In this document: positions 53,265 through 61,222 of the stretch, piece after piece
Layout: every line of letters starts with the position of its first letter
Position numbering within the stretch: position 1 is the first letter of the stretch
NCBI RefSeq assembly: GCF_002009175.1
Contig: NZ_CP018047.1
Coordinates: 7,245,001-7,309,000, forward strand
From: Streptomyces niveus
GTDB taxonomy: Bacteria; Actinomycetota; Actinomycetes; Streptomycetales; Streptomycetaceae
DNA length: 64,000 bases
Direction of reading: 5' to 3'
Made by a program: the position numbers and the translations under genes
Notes under the pieces: model-generated
Told to the model about the DNA's origin: nothing
Database searches by the model: none
The model's input: only the letters and a program-made list of their open reading frames with translations

Positions 53265-53723
53265 TCACGAGTCCGTGATCAGGAAGACGGGGTGGTCGGG
53301 GGCCGCCGCCAGGATCTCCTCGTCGGAGGACTTGGCGGTGACCCCCTCGAAGAATCGGCCGACCTCCCAGCCCCAGCGCTTGAGATAGCCGCGCAGCACG
53401 GCGACCTTCTCCGCGTCCGGGATCTCGACGGCGGTGAAGGCCCGCACCCGGCGGCCGACGCGCAGCTCGCCGCCCCCGGCCGCCTTCATGTTGAGCGTCC
53501 ACTGGGAGTGTCCGCGCGCCGAGATCAGATACTGACTGCCTTCGTACGTGAACGGGTTGACGGGGACGCGTTGCGTCCGTCCGCTCTTGCGGCCGCGCAC
53601 GGAGAGCTCCGCCGAGCCGAAGAAGCTCACACCGCGCCGGGCGAGAGACCCGATGAGGCTGTTGAACCGGGCGTCCCCCTTGCTCGGTTTGAAGTAGAAC
53701 GGCTTCGATCGCGGCTGCGACAT
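53265..53723 (-). CDS. DDN-type nitroreductase/quinone reductase family protein (F420-dependent type)
   Basis: 152 residues from ATG 53723, with GGAG upstream. The split-barrel fold shows ELSVRGRKSGRTQRVPVNPF near residue 40 and YLISARGHSQWTLNMKAAGGGELRVG near 75, characteristic of the deazaflavin (F420)-dependent nitroreductase family of actinobacteria. Physiological substrates are probably quinones or other reducible small molecules. Divergent from a TetR gene with two palindromes in the gap, so probably repressed by it. Confidence 0.92.
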   Translation of the reverse strand: MSQPRSKPFYFKPSKGDARFNSLIGSLARRGVSFFGSAELSVRGRKSGRTQRVPVNPFTYEGSQYLISARGHSQWTLNMKAAGGGELRVGRRVRAFTAVEIPDAEKVAVLRGYLKRWGWEVGRFFEGVTAKSSDEEILAAAPDHPVFLITDS

Positions 53724-53746
53724 GGTGGGCTCCAGGACGTGATTGC

Positions 53747-53813
53747 GAGAGCGGTGCTCTCTCTTGTGAGCAGTCTGCCTCGATGGGGTCCGAAATAGCA
53801 AGAGCACTGCTCT
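53747..53813. promoter_or_regulatory. Two TetR-type operators between the DDN and tetR genes
   Basis: GAGAGC-GGT-GCTCTC (53747-53761, perfect 6-base arms) and AGAGC-ACT-GCTCT (53801-53813) share arms and a 3-base spacer; a half-site GGTGCTCT lies at 53825-53832, nearer the TetR start. Probable binding sites of the adjacent regulator. Confidence 0.75.
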
Positions 53814-53853
53814 CGTATTTGAACGGTGCTCTGCCGCATGTCACCCTGTCCCC

Positions 53854-54558
53854 ATGACGACCATCCGTGGAGCGAGGGAACGGGCCCGTATCGAGGTCAC
53901 CGCGGCGATCAAGGACGAGGCCCGCAGACGCCTGGCCGAGGAGGGCGCGGTGAAGCTGTCGCTACGCGCCGTGGCCCGTGAACTGGGCATGGTCTCGTCC
54001 GCGCTCTACCGCTACTTCCCCAGCCGGGACGAACTGCTGACCGCTCTCATCATCGACGCGTTCGACGCTGTCGGCGAGGCGGCGGAGGGCGCGCTCGCCG
54101 AAGGCGCGCCCGGTGGCGGCGGAGCGGGGGACCACGTTGCCCGCTGGGACGCCATCTGCGCGCGGGTACGGGCCTGGGCCCTCGCCCACCCGCACGAGTA
54201 CGCCCTCATCCACGGCTCGCCCGTCCCCGACTACACCGCGCCGATGTCCACCGCCGTGCCCGCGTCCCGCGTGGCCCTCACCCTCATCTCCGTACTCCGC
54301 GACGCCCACCAACAGGGTGTCCTCGCCCCGCCGGCGCCGGCCGCGAACCTGCGTGCAGAGGACCGGCGGCTGGCCGAGGAGTTCGCGCCCGGACTGCCGC
54401 CGGGTACGGGCGTCGCCATCGTCGCGGCCTGGGCGCAGCTCTACGGTCTGATCTCCTTCGAGGTCTTCGGCCAGTTCAACCGGGTGGTGGAGGCCCGCGA
54501 CGAACTCTTCGCCCAGGCGACGACACGCCTCGCCCACGACGTGGGCCTGAGCCGCTGA
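53854..54558 (+). CDS. TetR family regulator with WHG-type C-terminal domain
   Basis: 234 residues. TetR HTH at about 10-60 (GAVKLSLRAVARELGMVSSALYRYF), then a C-terminal domain with HPHEYALIHGSPVPDY and WAQLYGLISFEVFGQF, typical of the WHG-domain branch. Divergent from the F420-type reductase, which it most likely represses. No Shine-Dalgarno is visible before the ATG. Confidence 0.95.
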   Translation: MTTIRGARERARIEVTAAIKDEARRRLAEEGAVKLSLRAVARELGMVSSALYRYFPSRDELLTALIIDAFDAVGEAAEGALAEGAPGGGGAGDHVARWDAICARVRAWALAHPHEYALIHGSPVPDYTAPMSTAVPASRVALTLISVLRDAHQQGVLAPPAPAANLRAEDRRLAEEFAPGLPPGTGVAIVAAWAQLYGLISFEVFGQFNRVVEARDELFAQATTRLAHDVGLSR

Positions 54559-54575
54559 GTCCGCGGCGTCACCGC

Positions 54576-54593
54576 GTACTCCACCGGGAGTAC
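54576..54593. promoter_or_regulatory. GTACTCC-N4-GGAGTAC box upstream of the two-component genes
   Basis: Perfect 7-base arms with a 4-base spacer, flanked by ACCGC and CGCGGT so the symmetry extends outward. Centre about 55 bases upstream of the -10 (TAGCGT at 54640-54645), an activator position. A closely similar 20-base element precedes the ABC operon at 60772. Confidence 0.7.
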
Positions 54594-54639
54594 ACGCGGT
54601 CACCACGCCCGGCGGACGCCCGGCATCCGCCCGCCGGTC

Positions 54640-54645
54640 TAGCGT
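54640..54645 (+). promoter_or_regulatory. -10 element giving a leaderless histidine kinase transcript
   Basis: TAGCGT ends 7 bases before ATG 54653, and no ribosome site lies between, so transcription probably begins at or next to the start codon. Confidence 0.45.
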
Positions 54646-54652
54646 GACGGTC

Positions 54653-55894
54653 ATGGAACAGCAGATCAGCCGTGCCGGGTTCCGTCCCCCCTGGTTCAGG
54701 GGCGGATGCGTGCCGGGCGGCGGGACGGACAAGGGGCCGGACGGCGGCGCGGGGCTGTCACGGCTGCCCTGGTTCTCCAGCCTGGTCCTCGCCGTCTTCG
54801 TCACGGTCGGTACCGGCTTCGCCGCCGAGGCGCAGCCGGACCGCGAACCGCTCGACGCGTTCGCCCGTGTCCTGCTGCTCGCCGGCCCCGCGCTGCTCGT
54901 GCTGCGCCACCGCCACCCCGTCTTCTGCGTCTTCGGTGTCGCTCTCTCGGCGGCGCTGTACCTCGGCGCGGGCTACCCCTACGGCCCGATCTTCATCACC
55001 GTCGCGGTCGCCTGCTTCGCCGCGATCGTCGCCGGACACCGCGCGGCGGCCTGGTGGGCGATCGGTCTTCTCTGGGTGAGCCATCTGCTGGTCGGCCATC
55101 TGCTCTACCCGTACCTGCCGCCGGAAGGCGACGCCGGCGCTCCGTGGGGGCCCGAAGTGGGCGTCGCCGCCTGGGTGGTGGCCGTACTCGTCGGCTCCGA
55201 ACTCGTCCGGGTGCGCCGGGAGCAGTGGATCCACGCGCGGGCCGAGCGTGCCGCCGCCGAGGCGCGCCGTGCCGACGAGGAGCGGCTGCGAATCGCGCGG
55301 GAACTCCACGACGTGCTCGCGCACTCCATCTCGGTCATCAACGTCCAGGCGGGTGTGGGGCTCGCGCTCCTCGACTCCGACCCGGAACAGGCCCGCACCG
55401 CGCTCACCACCATCAAGGCGGCGAGCAAGGAGGCGCTGGGCGAGGTACGGCAGGTCCTCGACACGCTCAGGACCTCCGGCGACGCCCCGCGCGCCCCCGC
55501 GCCGGGACTCGACCGGCTCCCCGAGCTGGTGGAGCAGGCCGCCGCCGCCGGTCTGACCGTCGGGACCGAGACCCTGGGCGACCGCGTCGCGCTGTCGCCC
55601 GGCGCCGATCTCGCCGCCTTCCGCATCGTCCAGGAAGCCCTCACCAATGTGGTGCGGCACTCCGGATCCCGTACCGCGCACGTCCAGGTCGGCTACGGCG
55701 CCGGCGTGCTCACCCTGCGCGTCGACGACGAGGGACCGGCCACCGGTGACGAGGCCGGCGGCGGCGGCAACGGACTGGTGGGGATGCGGGAGAGGGCCGC
55801 CGCCCTCGGTGGCACCATCGAGGCGGGCCCGCGCCCGGACGGGGGCTTCCGTGTCAAGGCCGTCCTCCCCCTGAAGCCCAAGGAGACACCGTGA
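54653..55894 (+). CDS. Sensor histidine kinase, NarL/LiaS type
   Basis: 413 residues from ATG 54653, placed by the leaderless -10; GTG 54644 is in frame. Four or more membrane helices between about residues 40 and 165, then a HisKA_3 dimerisation domain with the phospho-His in RELHDVLAHSISVI near 220, and a HATPase domain (FRIVQEALTNVVRHS, GNGLVGMRERAAALGG). No large extracellular sensor, so it is an intramembrane-sensing kinase, often linked to cell-envelope stress and efflux pumps. The response regulator overlaps its end (GTGA). Confidence 0.95.
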   Translation: MEQQISRAGFRPPWFRGGCVPGGGTDKGPDGGAGLSRLPWFSSLVLAVFVTVGTGFAAEAQPDREPLDAFARVLLLAGPALLVLRHRHPVFCVFGVALSAALYLGAGYPYGPIFITVAVACFAAIVAGHRAAAWWAIGLLWVSHLLVGHLLYPYLPPEGDAGAPWGPEVGVAAWVVAVLVGSELVRVRREQWIHARAERAAAEARRADEERLRIARELHDVLAHSISVINVQAGVGLALLDSDPEQARTALTTIKAASKEALGEVRQVLDTLRTSGDAPRAPAPGLDRLPELVEQAAAAGLTVGTETLGDRVALSPGADLAAFRIVQEALTNVVRHSGSRTAHVQVGYGAGVLTLRVDDEGPATGDEAGGGGNGLVGMRERAAALGGTIEAGPRPDGGFRVKAVLPLKPKETP

Positions 55895-56556
55895 TCCGTG
55901 TCCTGCTCGCCGACGACCAGTCGCTGGTACGGGCGGGTTTCCGCGCGCTGCTCGACGCCCAGCCGGACATCGAGGTCGTGGGGGAGGCCGCCGACGGCGA
56001 CCAGGCACTGCGCGCGGTGCGCGAACTCACCCCGGACGTCGTCCTGATGGACATCCGGATGCCCGTCATGGACGGGCTCGACGCCACCCGCCGGATCACC
56101 GGGGACGGCGGCCTCGACGAGGTGAAGGTGGTCATGCTCACCACCTTCGAACTCGACGAGTACGTCTTCGAGGCCCTGCGTTCGGGCGCGTCCGGTTTCC
56201 TGGTGAAGGACACCGAACCGGAGGAACTGCTGCGCGCCGTACGGGCGGTGGTGGACGGCGACGCGCTGCTGTCGCCCGGGGTGACGCGGCGGCTGATCGC
56301 GGAGTTCGCCTCGCGCTCCAAGCCCCCGTCCTCCGCCGACGGCCTCGGTGAACTCACCGAGCGCGAGCGGGAGGTGATGGCACTCGTCGGGATCGGGCTC
56401 TCCAACGAGGAGATCGCCCGCAGGCTGGTCGTCAGCCCGCTCACCGCCAAGACCCATGTGAGCCGCACGATGGTGAAGCTCGGTGCCCGGGACCGGGCCC
56501 AACTGGTCGTCAGGGCCTACGAGTCGGGGCTCGTGCGCCCCGGCTGGCTGGGCTGA
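55891..56556 (+). CDS. NarL/LuxR-type response regulator
   Basis: 221 residues. Receiver domain with acidic pocket in LLADDQ, phospho-acceptor Asp in VVLMDIRMPVMDGLDATR near 54 and Lys in FLVKDTEPEELLRAVR near 105; C-terminal LuxR HTH ELTEREREVMALVGIGLSNEEIARRLVVSPLTAKTHVSRTMVKL. GTG overlaps the kinase stop by 4 bases. Candidate target sites: its own promoter box at 54576 and the box before the ABC operon at 60772. Confidence 0.96.
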   Translation: MIRVLLADDQSLVRAGFRALLDAQPDIEVVGEAADGDQALRAVRELTPDVVLMDIRMPVMDGLDATRRITGDGGLDEVKVVMLTTFELDEYVFEALRSGASGFLVKDTEPEELLRAVRAVVDGDALLSPGVTRRLIAEFASRSKPPSSADGLGELTEREREVMALVGIGLSNEEIARRLVVSPLTAKTHVSRTMVKLGARDRAQLVVRAYESGLVRPGWLG

Positions 56557-56563
56557 CGGACGG

Positions 56564-56935
56564 TCAGGCCTCGCGAGGCGTACGCACGTGGCCCGTCCGG
56601 TCGTTCAGCAGCCGGACGAACGCCCCGATGGCCGCGGCCTGGACGAGCACGGAGGCGATGAGCGCCACGTACCCGAACGCGGAGGACGAGGCGAACGACT
56701 CGCCTATCGCCGATCCGCCGGCGAAGAAGAGGAAGACGGTGGGCGCCGCGAGGGCGAAGAGCCACACCCCGGCGAACGACGCGTCGTCGGTGTGCACGAA
56801 CAGTGTGTCCACGGTGACGAGGACCGCCGCCGCGGCGACCAGGGCGAGGTAGATCCGCGAGGCCCGGTTGTCGTGGACGAGCCGGGTGCGGCCCTTGGCG
56901 AGCCGGGCCAGTGCGTTCAGACGTCCTGACTTCAT
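56564..56935 (-). CDS. SCO4225-like small membrane protein
   Basis: 123 residues from ATG 56935, with GGAGAG upstream. Three to four hydrophobic helices (IYLALVAAAAVLVTVDTLFV, VWLFALAAPTVFLFFAGG, AFGYVALIASVLVQAAAIGAFVRLL) after a basic N-terminus. Resembles the Streptomyces SCO4225 family; function unknown. Convergent with the response regulator, 7 bases between stops. Confidence 0.8.
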   Translation of the reverse strand: MKSGRLNALARLAKGRTRLVHDNRASRIYLALVAAAAVLVTVDTLFVHTDDASFAGVWLFALAAPTVFLFFAGGSAIGESFASSSAFGYVALIASVLVQAAAIGAFVRLLNDRTGHVRTPREA

Positions 56936-57006
56936 GATGCTCTCCCGTGTCGGTTGGATTCCTCCATGGTGGGACGGCCCGAACGGGTGTGCCTGAGTAC
57001 GGCTAC

Positions 57007-58416
57007 TCATCCCTTCTGGTGCGCGGTGCGGGCCGTCGCGTCCGCCGGGACATCGGCCCGGACCTCCCTCACGGCCTCCCGCGTGCCCTCCGCCGGGGTT
57101 CCCGCCGGGGTTCCCGACCGGGCGGCCGAAGTCGGTTCGGGCGCCGAGACGTTGCGCGCCGAGTAGGCGATGAGGGCTGCCGCTCCGGCCAGCAGGGCGA
57201 CGGTGGTCAGCGCCACGGGCAGCGAGAACCAGTCGGCGAGGAAGCCGATCGCGGGCGGCCCGAGCAGCATGCCGCCGTAGCCCAGCGTGGACGCGGCGGC
57301 GACACCGCTCGGTCCGGCGAGCGCGCCCGCCCTGGCCACGGCCACCGGGAAGATGTTGGCCAGACCGAGTCCGGTGACTGCGAAGCCGAGCAGTGCGAGC
57401 CAGGTCGTGGGCGCGAGGGCGCCGAGGAGCATGCCGAGCGCGGCGACCGCGCCGCCGGCGACCAGGGTGCGGGTCTGGCCGAGCCGTTCGAGCAGGGCCG
57501 TACCGGACAGGCGTCCCACCGTCATGGCGAGGGCGAACAGCGAGTACCCGGCGGCGGCGAGTCCGGCACCGGCGTCCAGGTCCTGGGCGAGGTGCAGGGC
57601 GCCCCAGTCCGCGAGGGCGCCTTCCCCGTACGCCGTGCACAGCGCGATCACGCCGAACAGGACGACGAGCCGGCGCGTGCGCCGGTCGAGCCGCCGGGGG
57701 ACGGCCTTCCCGCCCGCACCGCCCCGCACGGCGGCGGGCGCGGGGTCCGGACCAGGGTCCGGACCGGGGTCCGGACCAGGCGCCGCGGGCACGGTGTGGC
57801 GCAGCAGCGACGGCCCCGCGAGCGCGGTGACGAGCAGTCCGACGCCCGTGAGGGCGAGGAGGTGCGCCGAGGCGGAGAGGCCACCGGCCACCAGACCGCC
57901 AAGTCCCGCGCCCACCATGCCTCCCAGGCTGAACGCGGCGTGGAAGCTCGACATCACGGGACGGCGCATCGCGGCGACGAGATCGACGGCGGCGCTGTTC
58001 ATCGAGACGTTGAGCGAGCCGTACGCGGCACCGAAGACGAGCAGGACCAGGCCCAGGGTCAGTGCCGAGTGCGTCTGCGCGGGCAGGGCGATGCTCAGTG
58101 CCAGCAGCACCGAACTGACCACGGTCACCGGATGACTGCCGAACCGTCGGCACATCCGCCCCGTGAACATCATCGTCACCACGGCCCCGGCGGACACCCC
58201 GAGCAGGGCCAGCCCGAGGTCGCTCGCCGACGCGCCGGTCTGCTGCTTGATGGCGGGAATGCGGACGACCCAGCCGGCGAAGAGGAAGCCGTCCAGGGCG
58301 AAGAACACGGTCAGGGTGATACGGAGGCGGGTGAGGGAGGACAGCGGGGCGTCGCCGGCGGGATCTCCGCCGCGGCCCCCGGATATGGCCGTCCGGAGTT
58401 TGTTTAGGTTCGGCAC
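57007..58416 (-). CDS. MFS transporter
   Basis: 469 residues from GTG 58416, twelve predicted membrane helices, with a Pro/Arg-rich loop mid-protein (about 215-250) and a long polar C-terminal tail. The MFS loop motif AGAVVTMMFTGRMCRRFGSH (helix 2-3) is visible, and GYGGMLLGPPAIGFLADW is its second-half counterpart. Resembles the fucose/glucose-permease-like YbjJ group. The start lies 6 bases past a -10 box with no ribosome site, so it is probably translated from a leaderless mRNA. Divergent from a ROK repressor that probably controls it. Confidence 0.88.
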   Translation of the reverse strand: MPNLNKLRTAISGGRGGDPAGDAPLSSLTRLRITLTVFFALDGFLFAGWVVRIPAIKQQTGASASDLGLALLGVSAGAVVTMMFTGRMCRRFGSHPVTVVSSVLLALSIALPAQTHSALTLGLVLLVFGAAYGSLNVSMNSAAVDLVAAMRRPVMSSFHAAFSLGGMVGAGLGGLVAGGLSASAHLLALTGVGLLVTALAGPSLLRHTVPAAPGPDPGPDPGPDPAPAAVRGGAGGKAVPRRLDRRTRRLVVLFGVIALCTAYGEGALADWGALHLAQDLDAGAGLAAAGYSLFALAMTVGRLSGTALLERLGQTRTLVAGGAVAALGMLLGALAPTTWLALLGFAVTGLGLANIFPVAVARAGALAGPSGVAAASTLGYGGMLLGPPAIGFLADWFSLPVALTTVALLAGAAALIAYSARNVSAPEPTSAARSGTPAGTPAEGTREAVREVRADVPADATARTAHQKG

Positions 58417-58419
58417 AAA
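58399..58419. promoter_or_regulatory. Candidate operator over the MFS start codon
   Basis: TTTGT and ACAAA arms 11 bases apart (58399-58419), AT-rich in a GC-rich region, covering the MFS start at 58416. A repressor bound here would block the leaderless transcript; the divergent ROK repressor is the obvious candidate. Confidence 0.4.
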
Positions 58420-58422
58420 AGA

Positions 58423-58452
58423 AGGATAGGGGCTCGGGGCCGATCCGTACAA
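58423..58452 (-). promoter_or_regulatory. Promoter of the MFS gene
   Basis: On the minus strand TTGTAC (58447-58452) and TATCCT (58423-58428) with an 18-base spacer; the GTG start codon begins 7 bases after the -10. Confidence 0.55.
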
Positions 58453-58492
58453 GGCGGCGGCTCAGCGCCGGGATCATGGGAGACTCACCTCC

Positions 58493-59716
58493 ATGAACGG
58501 CAGGGCCGACAAGGCGACGACGACCAGGACACGACTGGAGAGAGGCCGCAGCGCGCTGGGCCCCGCACTGGAACTGGTTCACACGGGCCGCGCGCCCACC
58601 CGCGCCGTGCTCACCTCCGAACTGGGTGTCACCCGCGCGACGGCCGGCGCGGTCGCCGCCGAACTGGAAGCGCTCGGCCTGATCCGGGTCGACTCCCGGC
58701 CCGGCGCCGCGGCCGGCTCCCAGGGCCGCCCCTCGCACCGCCTCTCCGTCGACGACACCGGTCCCGTGGTCCTCGCCGCCCAGGTCCACGCCGACGGCTT
58801 CCGCGCCGCGCTGGTCGCCCTCGGCGGCCGTACGGTCGCCACCGCGCCCGGCTGCGTCACGGTCTCCTCCGACCCCGCCCAGGTACTGGGCGCCGTCGTC
58901 GCCGAGGGCGCCAAGCTCCTGCGCGACAGCGGACGACGCTGCGTCGGCGCCGGTCTCGCCGTCCCCTCGGCCGTCGCCGAACCGGAGGGCACCGCCCTCA
59001 ACCCGCTGCACCTCGCCTGGCCCGCCGGCGCGCCCGTACGCGACCTCTTCATCGAACAGGTGCGCGCCGCCGGTATCGAGGGCCCCGCCTTCACCGGCAA
59101 CGACGTCAACCTGGCGGCCCTCGCCGAGCACCGGCACGGAGCGGGCCGGGGCGCCGCCCAACTCCTCTGTGTCGCCACGGGACATCGTGGCGTCGGGGGC
59201 GCGCTCGTCGTGGACGGCCGTCTGCACACGGGCAGTTCGGGTCTCGCCCTCGAAGTCGGCCATCTGACCGTCAACCCCGAGGGCAGGCCCTGCCATTGCG
59301 GCAGCCGGGGCTGTCTCGACGTCGAGACCGACCCGCTGGCCTTCCTCGACGCGGCAGGCCGCGACCCCGGCCCCGAGGTGTCGCTGCTCCAGCAGTCCCG
59401 CGACCTGCTCCGTACGGAGTACGGCGACCGCTCCGTACGCGCGGCGGCCGAGCAACTCATCGACCGGCTGGGCCAGGGGCTCGCGGGACTGGTGAACATC
59501 CTCAACCCCGACCGGGTCATCCTCGGCGGACTGCACCGTGAACTGCTCGACGCCGACCCCGCCCGGCTGCGCGCCGTCGTCGCCGACCGCAGCCTGTGGG
59601 GCCGCAGCGGGAGCGTGCCGATCCTCGCGTGCACGCTGGACCACAACAGCCTGGTCGGCGCCGCCGAACTGGCCTGGCAGCCGCTCCTGGACGATCCGCT
59701 GGCCGCACTGACCTGA
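58493..59716 (+). CDS. ROK family transcriptional repressor
   Basis: 407 residues. N-terminal winged HTH (RAPTRAVLTSELGVTRATAGAVAAELEALGLI, about 25-60) followed by a ROK domain with VGAGLAVPSAV, catalytic-type Asp in TGNDVNLAALAEHRHG, ROK signature GVGGALVVDGRLHTGSSGLALEVGHLTVN and the zinc cysteines CHCGSRGCLD near 265. Unlike the fusion regulator at 19832, its zinc site is intact. Divergent from the MFS transporter and probably its sugar-responsive repressor. Confidence 0.94.
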   Translation: MNGRADKATTTRTRLERGRSALGPALELVHTGRAPTRAVLTSELGVTRATAGAVAAELEALGLIRVDSRPGAAAGSQGRPSHRLSVDDTGPVVLAAQVHADGFRAALVALGGRTVATAPGCVTVSSDPAQVLGAVVAEGAKLLRDSGRRCVGAGLAVPSAVAEPEGTALNPLHLAWPAGAPVRDLFIEQVRAAGIEGPAFTGNDVNLAALAEHRHGAGRGAAQLLCVATGHRGVGGALVVDGRLHTGSSGLALEVGHLTVNPEGRPCHCGSRGCLDVETDPLAFLDAAGRDPGPEVSLLQQSRDLLRTEYGDRSVRAAAEQLIDRLGQGLAGLVNILNPDRVILGGLHRELLDADPARLRAVVADRSLWGRSGSVPILACTLDHNSLVGAAELAWQPLLDDPLAALT

Positions 59717-59732
59717 CGGGCCGGGCCCCGGC

Positions 59733-59748
59733 CTGACGGGCCCGTCAG
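59733..59748. terminator. Palindromic element after the ROK repressor gene
   Basis: CTGACGGGCCCGTCAG is a perfect 16-base palindrome 17 bases after the ROK stop; CCTGACGGG also occurs at 59712-59720 as a direct repeat, allowing alternative hairpins with the GGCCGGGGCCCGGCC-like stretch between. Probable terminator. Confidence 0.5.
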
Positions 59749-59829
59749 CCCACGCCGCGTCACCGCCCCACCACCCGTCCGGCGGTACCACGGACGGCCC
59801 GCCGCACCATCGCGGGTAGGTCACCCCCT

Positions 59830-60684
59830 ATGACCGAGACGCCCCCCGGCATCGAGCCCCCGCCGCCCCCGCCGCGCTGGTTCCAGCGCCTCGACCGGCG
59901 GCTGCGCCTCTCACCGCTCGGGGTCGCCTGGACGAGCGGGCGCGAGATGGAGCTGATGCACCGGGCCATGGGCTTCGCGGCGCTCGGATTCCTCACCCTC
60001 GTCCCCGTGCTGGTGCTGGTCGCGGCGGCCCAGCCCTCCAGCGGCCACGGCTTCGCGCGCTGGCTCGGGCAGGCCATCGGCGTCACCCATGAGTCCCAGC
60101 TACAGGTCGAGCGGCTGTTCGGCGTGCCCAACACGGCGCTCCAGCGCACCACAGCCTTCGGTCTCGCCGCGCTCGCCGTCTTCGGACTGACCTTCGGCTC
60201 CGCCGTACAGACCGGCTACGAGAAGGTCTGGGATCTGCCCACCGCCCGCTGGCACACCATGTGGCGCCATGTCGTCTTCCTCGCCCTGCTGGTCGGCGCG
60301 CTGCTCGGCTTCGTCAACACGCCCGCCCCCTCCGGCGATGTCACCGGTCCGCTGACGGTCGTCGTGCTGGATCTCATCGGCACCTTCCTGTTCTTCTGGA
60401 TCGCCCAGCACATCCTGCTCGGCGGGCGCGTCCGCTGGATCGCCCTGCTGCCGGGCGCCGTGGCCACGACCCTCGGGCTGCTGGGCCTGCGGGGCTTCTC
60501 GCAGCTCGTCTTCTCCCCGCTGATCGCCTCCAGCGCCGTCACCTACGGCCCCTTCGGCACCGTCCTGGTCGTCCAGTCGTGGCTCGTCGGCGTGGGGTTC
60601 GTCGTCTACGGAGGGGCACTGGTGGGCCGTCTCGCCCACGAGGGACGGGTGTTCCGGCGATTGAAGGACCAGGACGAGACCTGA
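59830..60684 (+). CDS. YihY/BrkB family membrane protein
   Basis: 284 residues with about six membrane helices (near 45-65, 105-125, 145-165, 180-200, 210-230, 240-265) after a Pro-rich N-terminus. The FGSAVQTGYEKVWDL segment and the C-terminal YGPFGTVLVVQSWLVGVGFVVYGGALVGR match the YihY/BrkB (once called RNase BN) family. Transport or envelope function is unproven. Monocistronic. Confidence 0.9.
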   Translation: MTETPPGIEPPPPPPRWFQRLDRRLRLSPLGVAWTSGREMELMHRAMGFAALGFLTLVPVLVLVAAAQPSSGHGFARWLGQAIGVTHESQLQVERLFGVPNTALQRTTAFGLAALAVFGLTFGSAVQTGYEKVWDLPTARWHTMWRHVVFLALLVGALLGFVNTPAPSGDVTGPLTVVVLDLIGTFLFFWIAQHILLGGRVRWIALLPGAVATTLGLLGLRGFSQLVFSPLIASSAVTYGPFGTVLVVQSWLVGVGFVVYGGALVGRLAHEGRVFRRLKDQDET

Positions 60685-60771
60685 GAGGTACGCCGCCGCC
60701 CCCGGCCGGCCCGTCCCGCCCCCGGCCCGCGCCGCCCCGCCCCGGTCGCCGGGAGCAGCCGTGCCGGGCCC

Positions 60772-60791
60772 GCGTACTCCCCGGGAGGTAC
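60772..60791. promoter_or_regulatory. GTACTCC-type box upstream of the SHOCT/ABC operon
   Basis: GCGTACTCCCCGGGAGGTAC shares GCGTACTCC, CCGGGAG and TAC, in the same order and the same total length of 20, with the element at 54574-54593 before the two-component genes. About 105 bases before the ATG at 60896. Confidence 0.6.
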
Positions 60792-60835
60792 CCGTACTGC
60801 CGCTGGCCGTACGACGACTCGGCCCCCCTCCCGGC

Positions 60836-60875
60836 GCGACTCTCGGAAGCGACGGAGAAACACCGAGAGAGTCGC
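60836..60875 (+). promoter_or_regulatory. Leader inverted repeat before the SHOCT gene
   Basis: GCGACTCTC (60836-60844) and GAGAGTCGC (60867-60875), perfect 9-base arms 22 bases apart, ending just before the GAGGAG ribosome site at 60881-60886. Could be a second operator or a leader hairpin. Confidence 0.4.
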
Positions 60876-60895
60876 GAACCGAGGAGTTGACCGAG

Positions 60896-61222
60896 ATGAA
60901 CACCCTTGCGAACAGTGGCGGACCCGGCCCCTGGATCCTGTTCTTCCCGCTCGTCTGGGCAGCCGTGATCGTCGTGGGCGTCACCCTCCTGCGCCGGACG
61001 CTCTGGCGCGGATGCCGGGGCGGCCCCCCGTGGCGGTCCGGCCGCTTCGAGCGGGACGCCCGGGACGTACGGGAGATGACCGACCGGCACGACGCGCAGT
61101 CGCCCATCGCGATGCTGGGCCGAAGGTTCGCCTCCGGTGAGATCGACGAGGACGAGTACTGGCGCCGGCTCTCCGTACTGGACGAGCAGTTCGGCCGTAC
61201 GGGCAAGGGCGGTGCGGCGTGA
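60896..61222 (+). CDS. Small SHOCT-domain membrane protein
   Basis: 108 residues from ATG 60896, 9 bases after GAGGAG. One membrane helix (WILFFPLVWAAVIVVGVTLL, about 13-32), a basic linker and a C-terminal SHOCT domain (PIAMLGRRFASGEIDEDEYWRRLSVLDEQF). SHOCT is an oligomerisation or docking motif often encoded beside ABC transporters. First gene of an operon with the ATPase and the permease; the GTGA overlap couples it to the ATPase. Confidence 0.9.
   Translation: MNTLANSGGPGPWILFFPLVWAAVIVVGVTLLRRTLWRGCRGGPPWRSGRFERDARDVREMTDRHDAQSPIAMLGRRFASGEIDEDEYWRRLSVLDEQFGRTGKGGAA

Noticed and set aside
56564..59824. A 1086-codon minus-strand open frame running antisense through the MFS and ROK genes
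   Set aside because: Only its last 123 codons (from ATG 56935) look like a protein; the rest is a high-GC shadow of real genes with Arg/Gly-rich composition.
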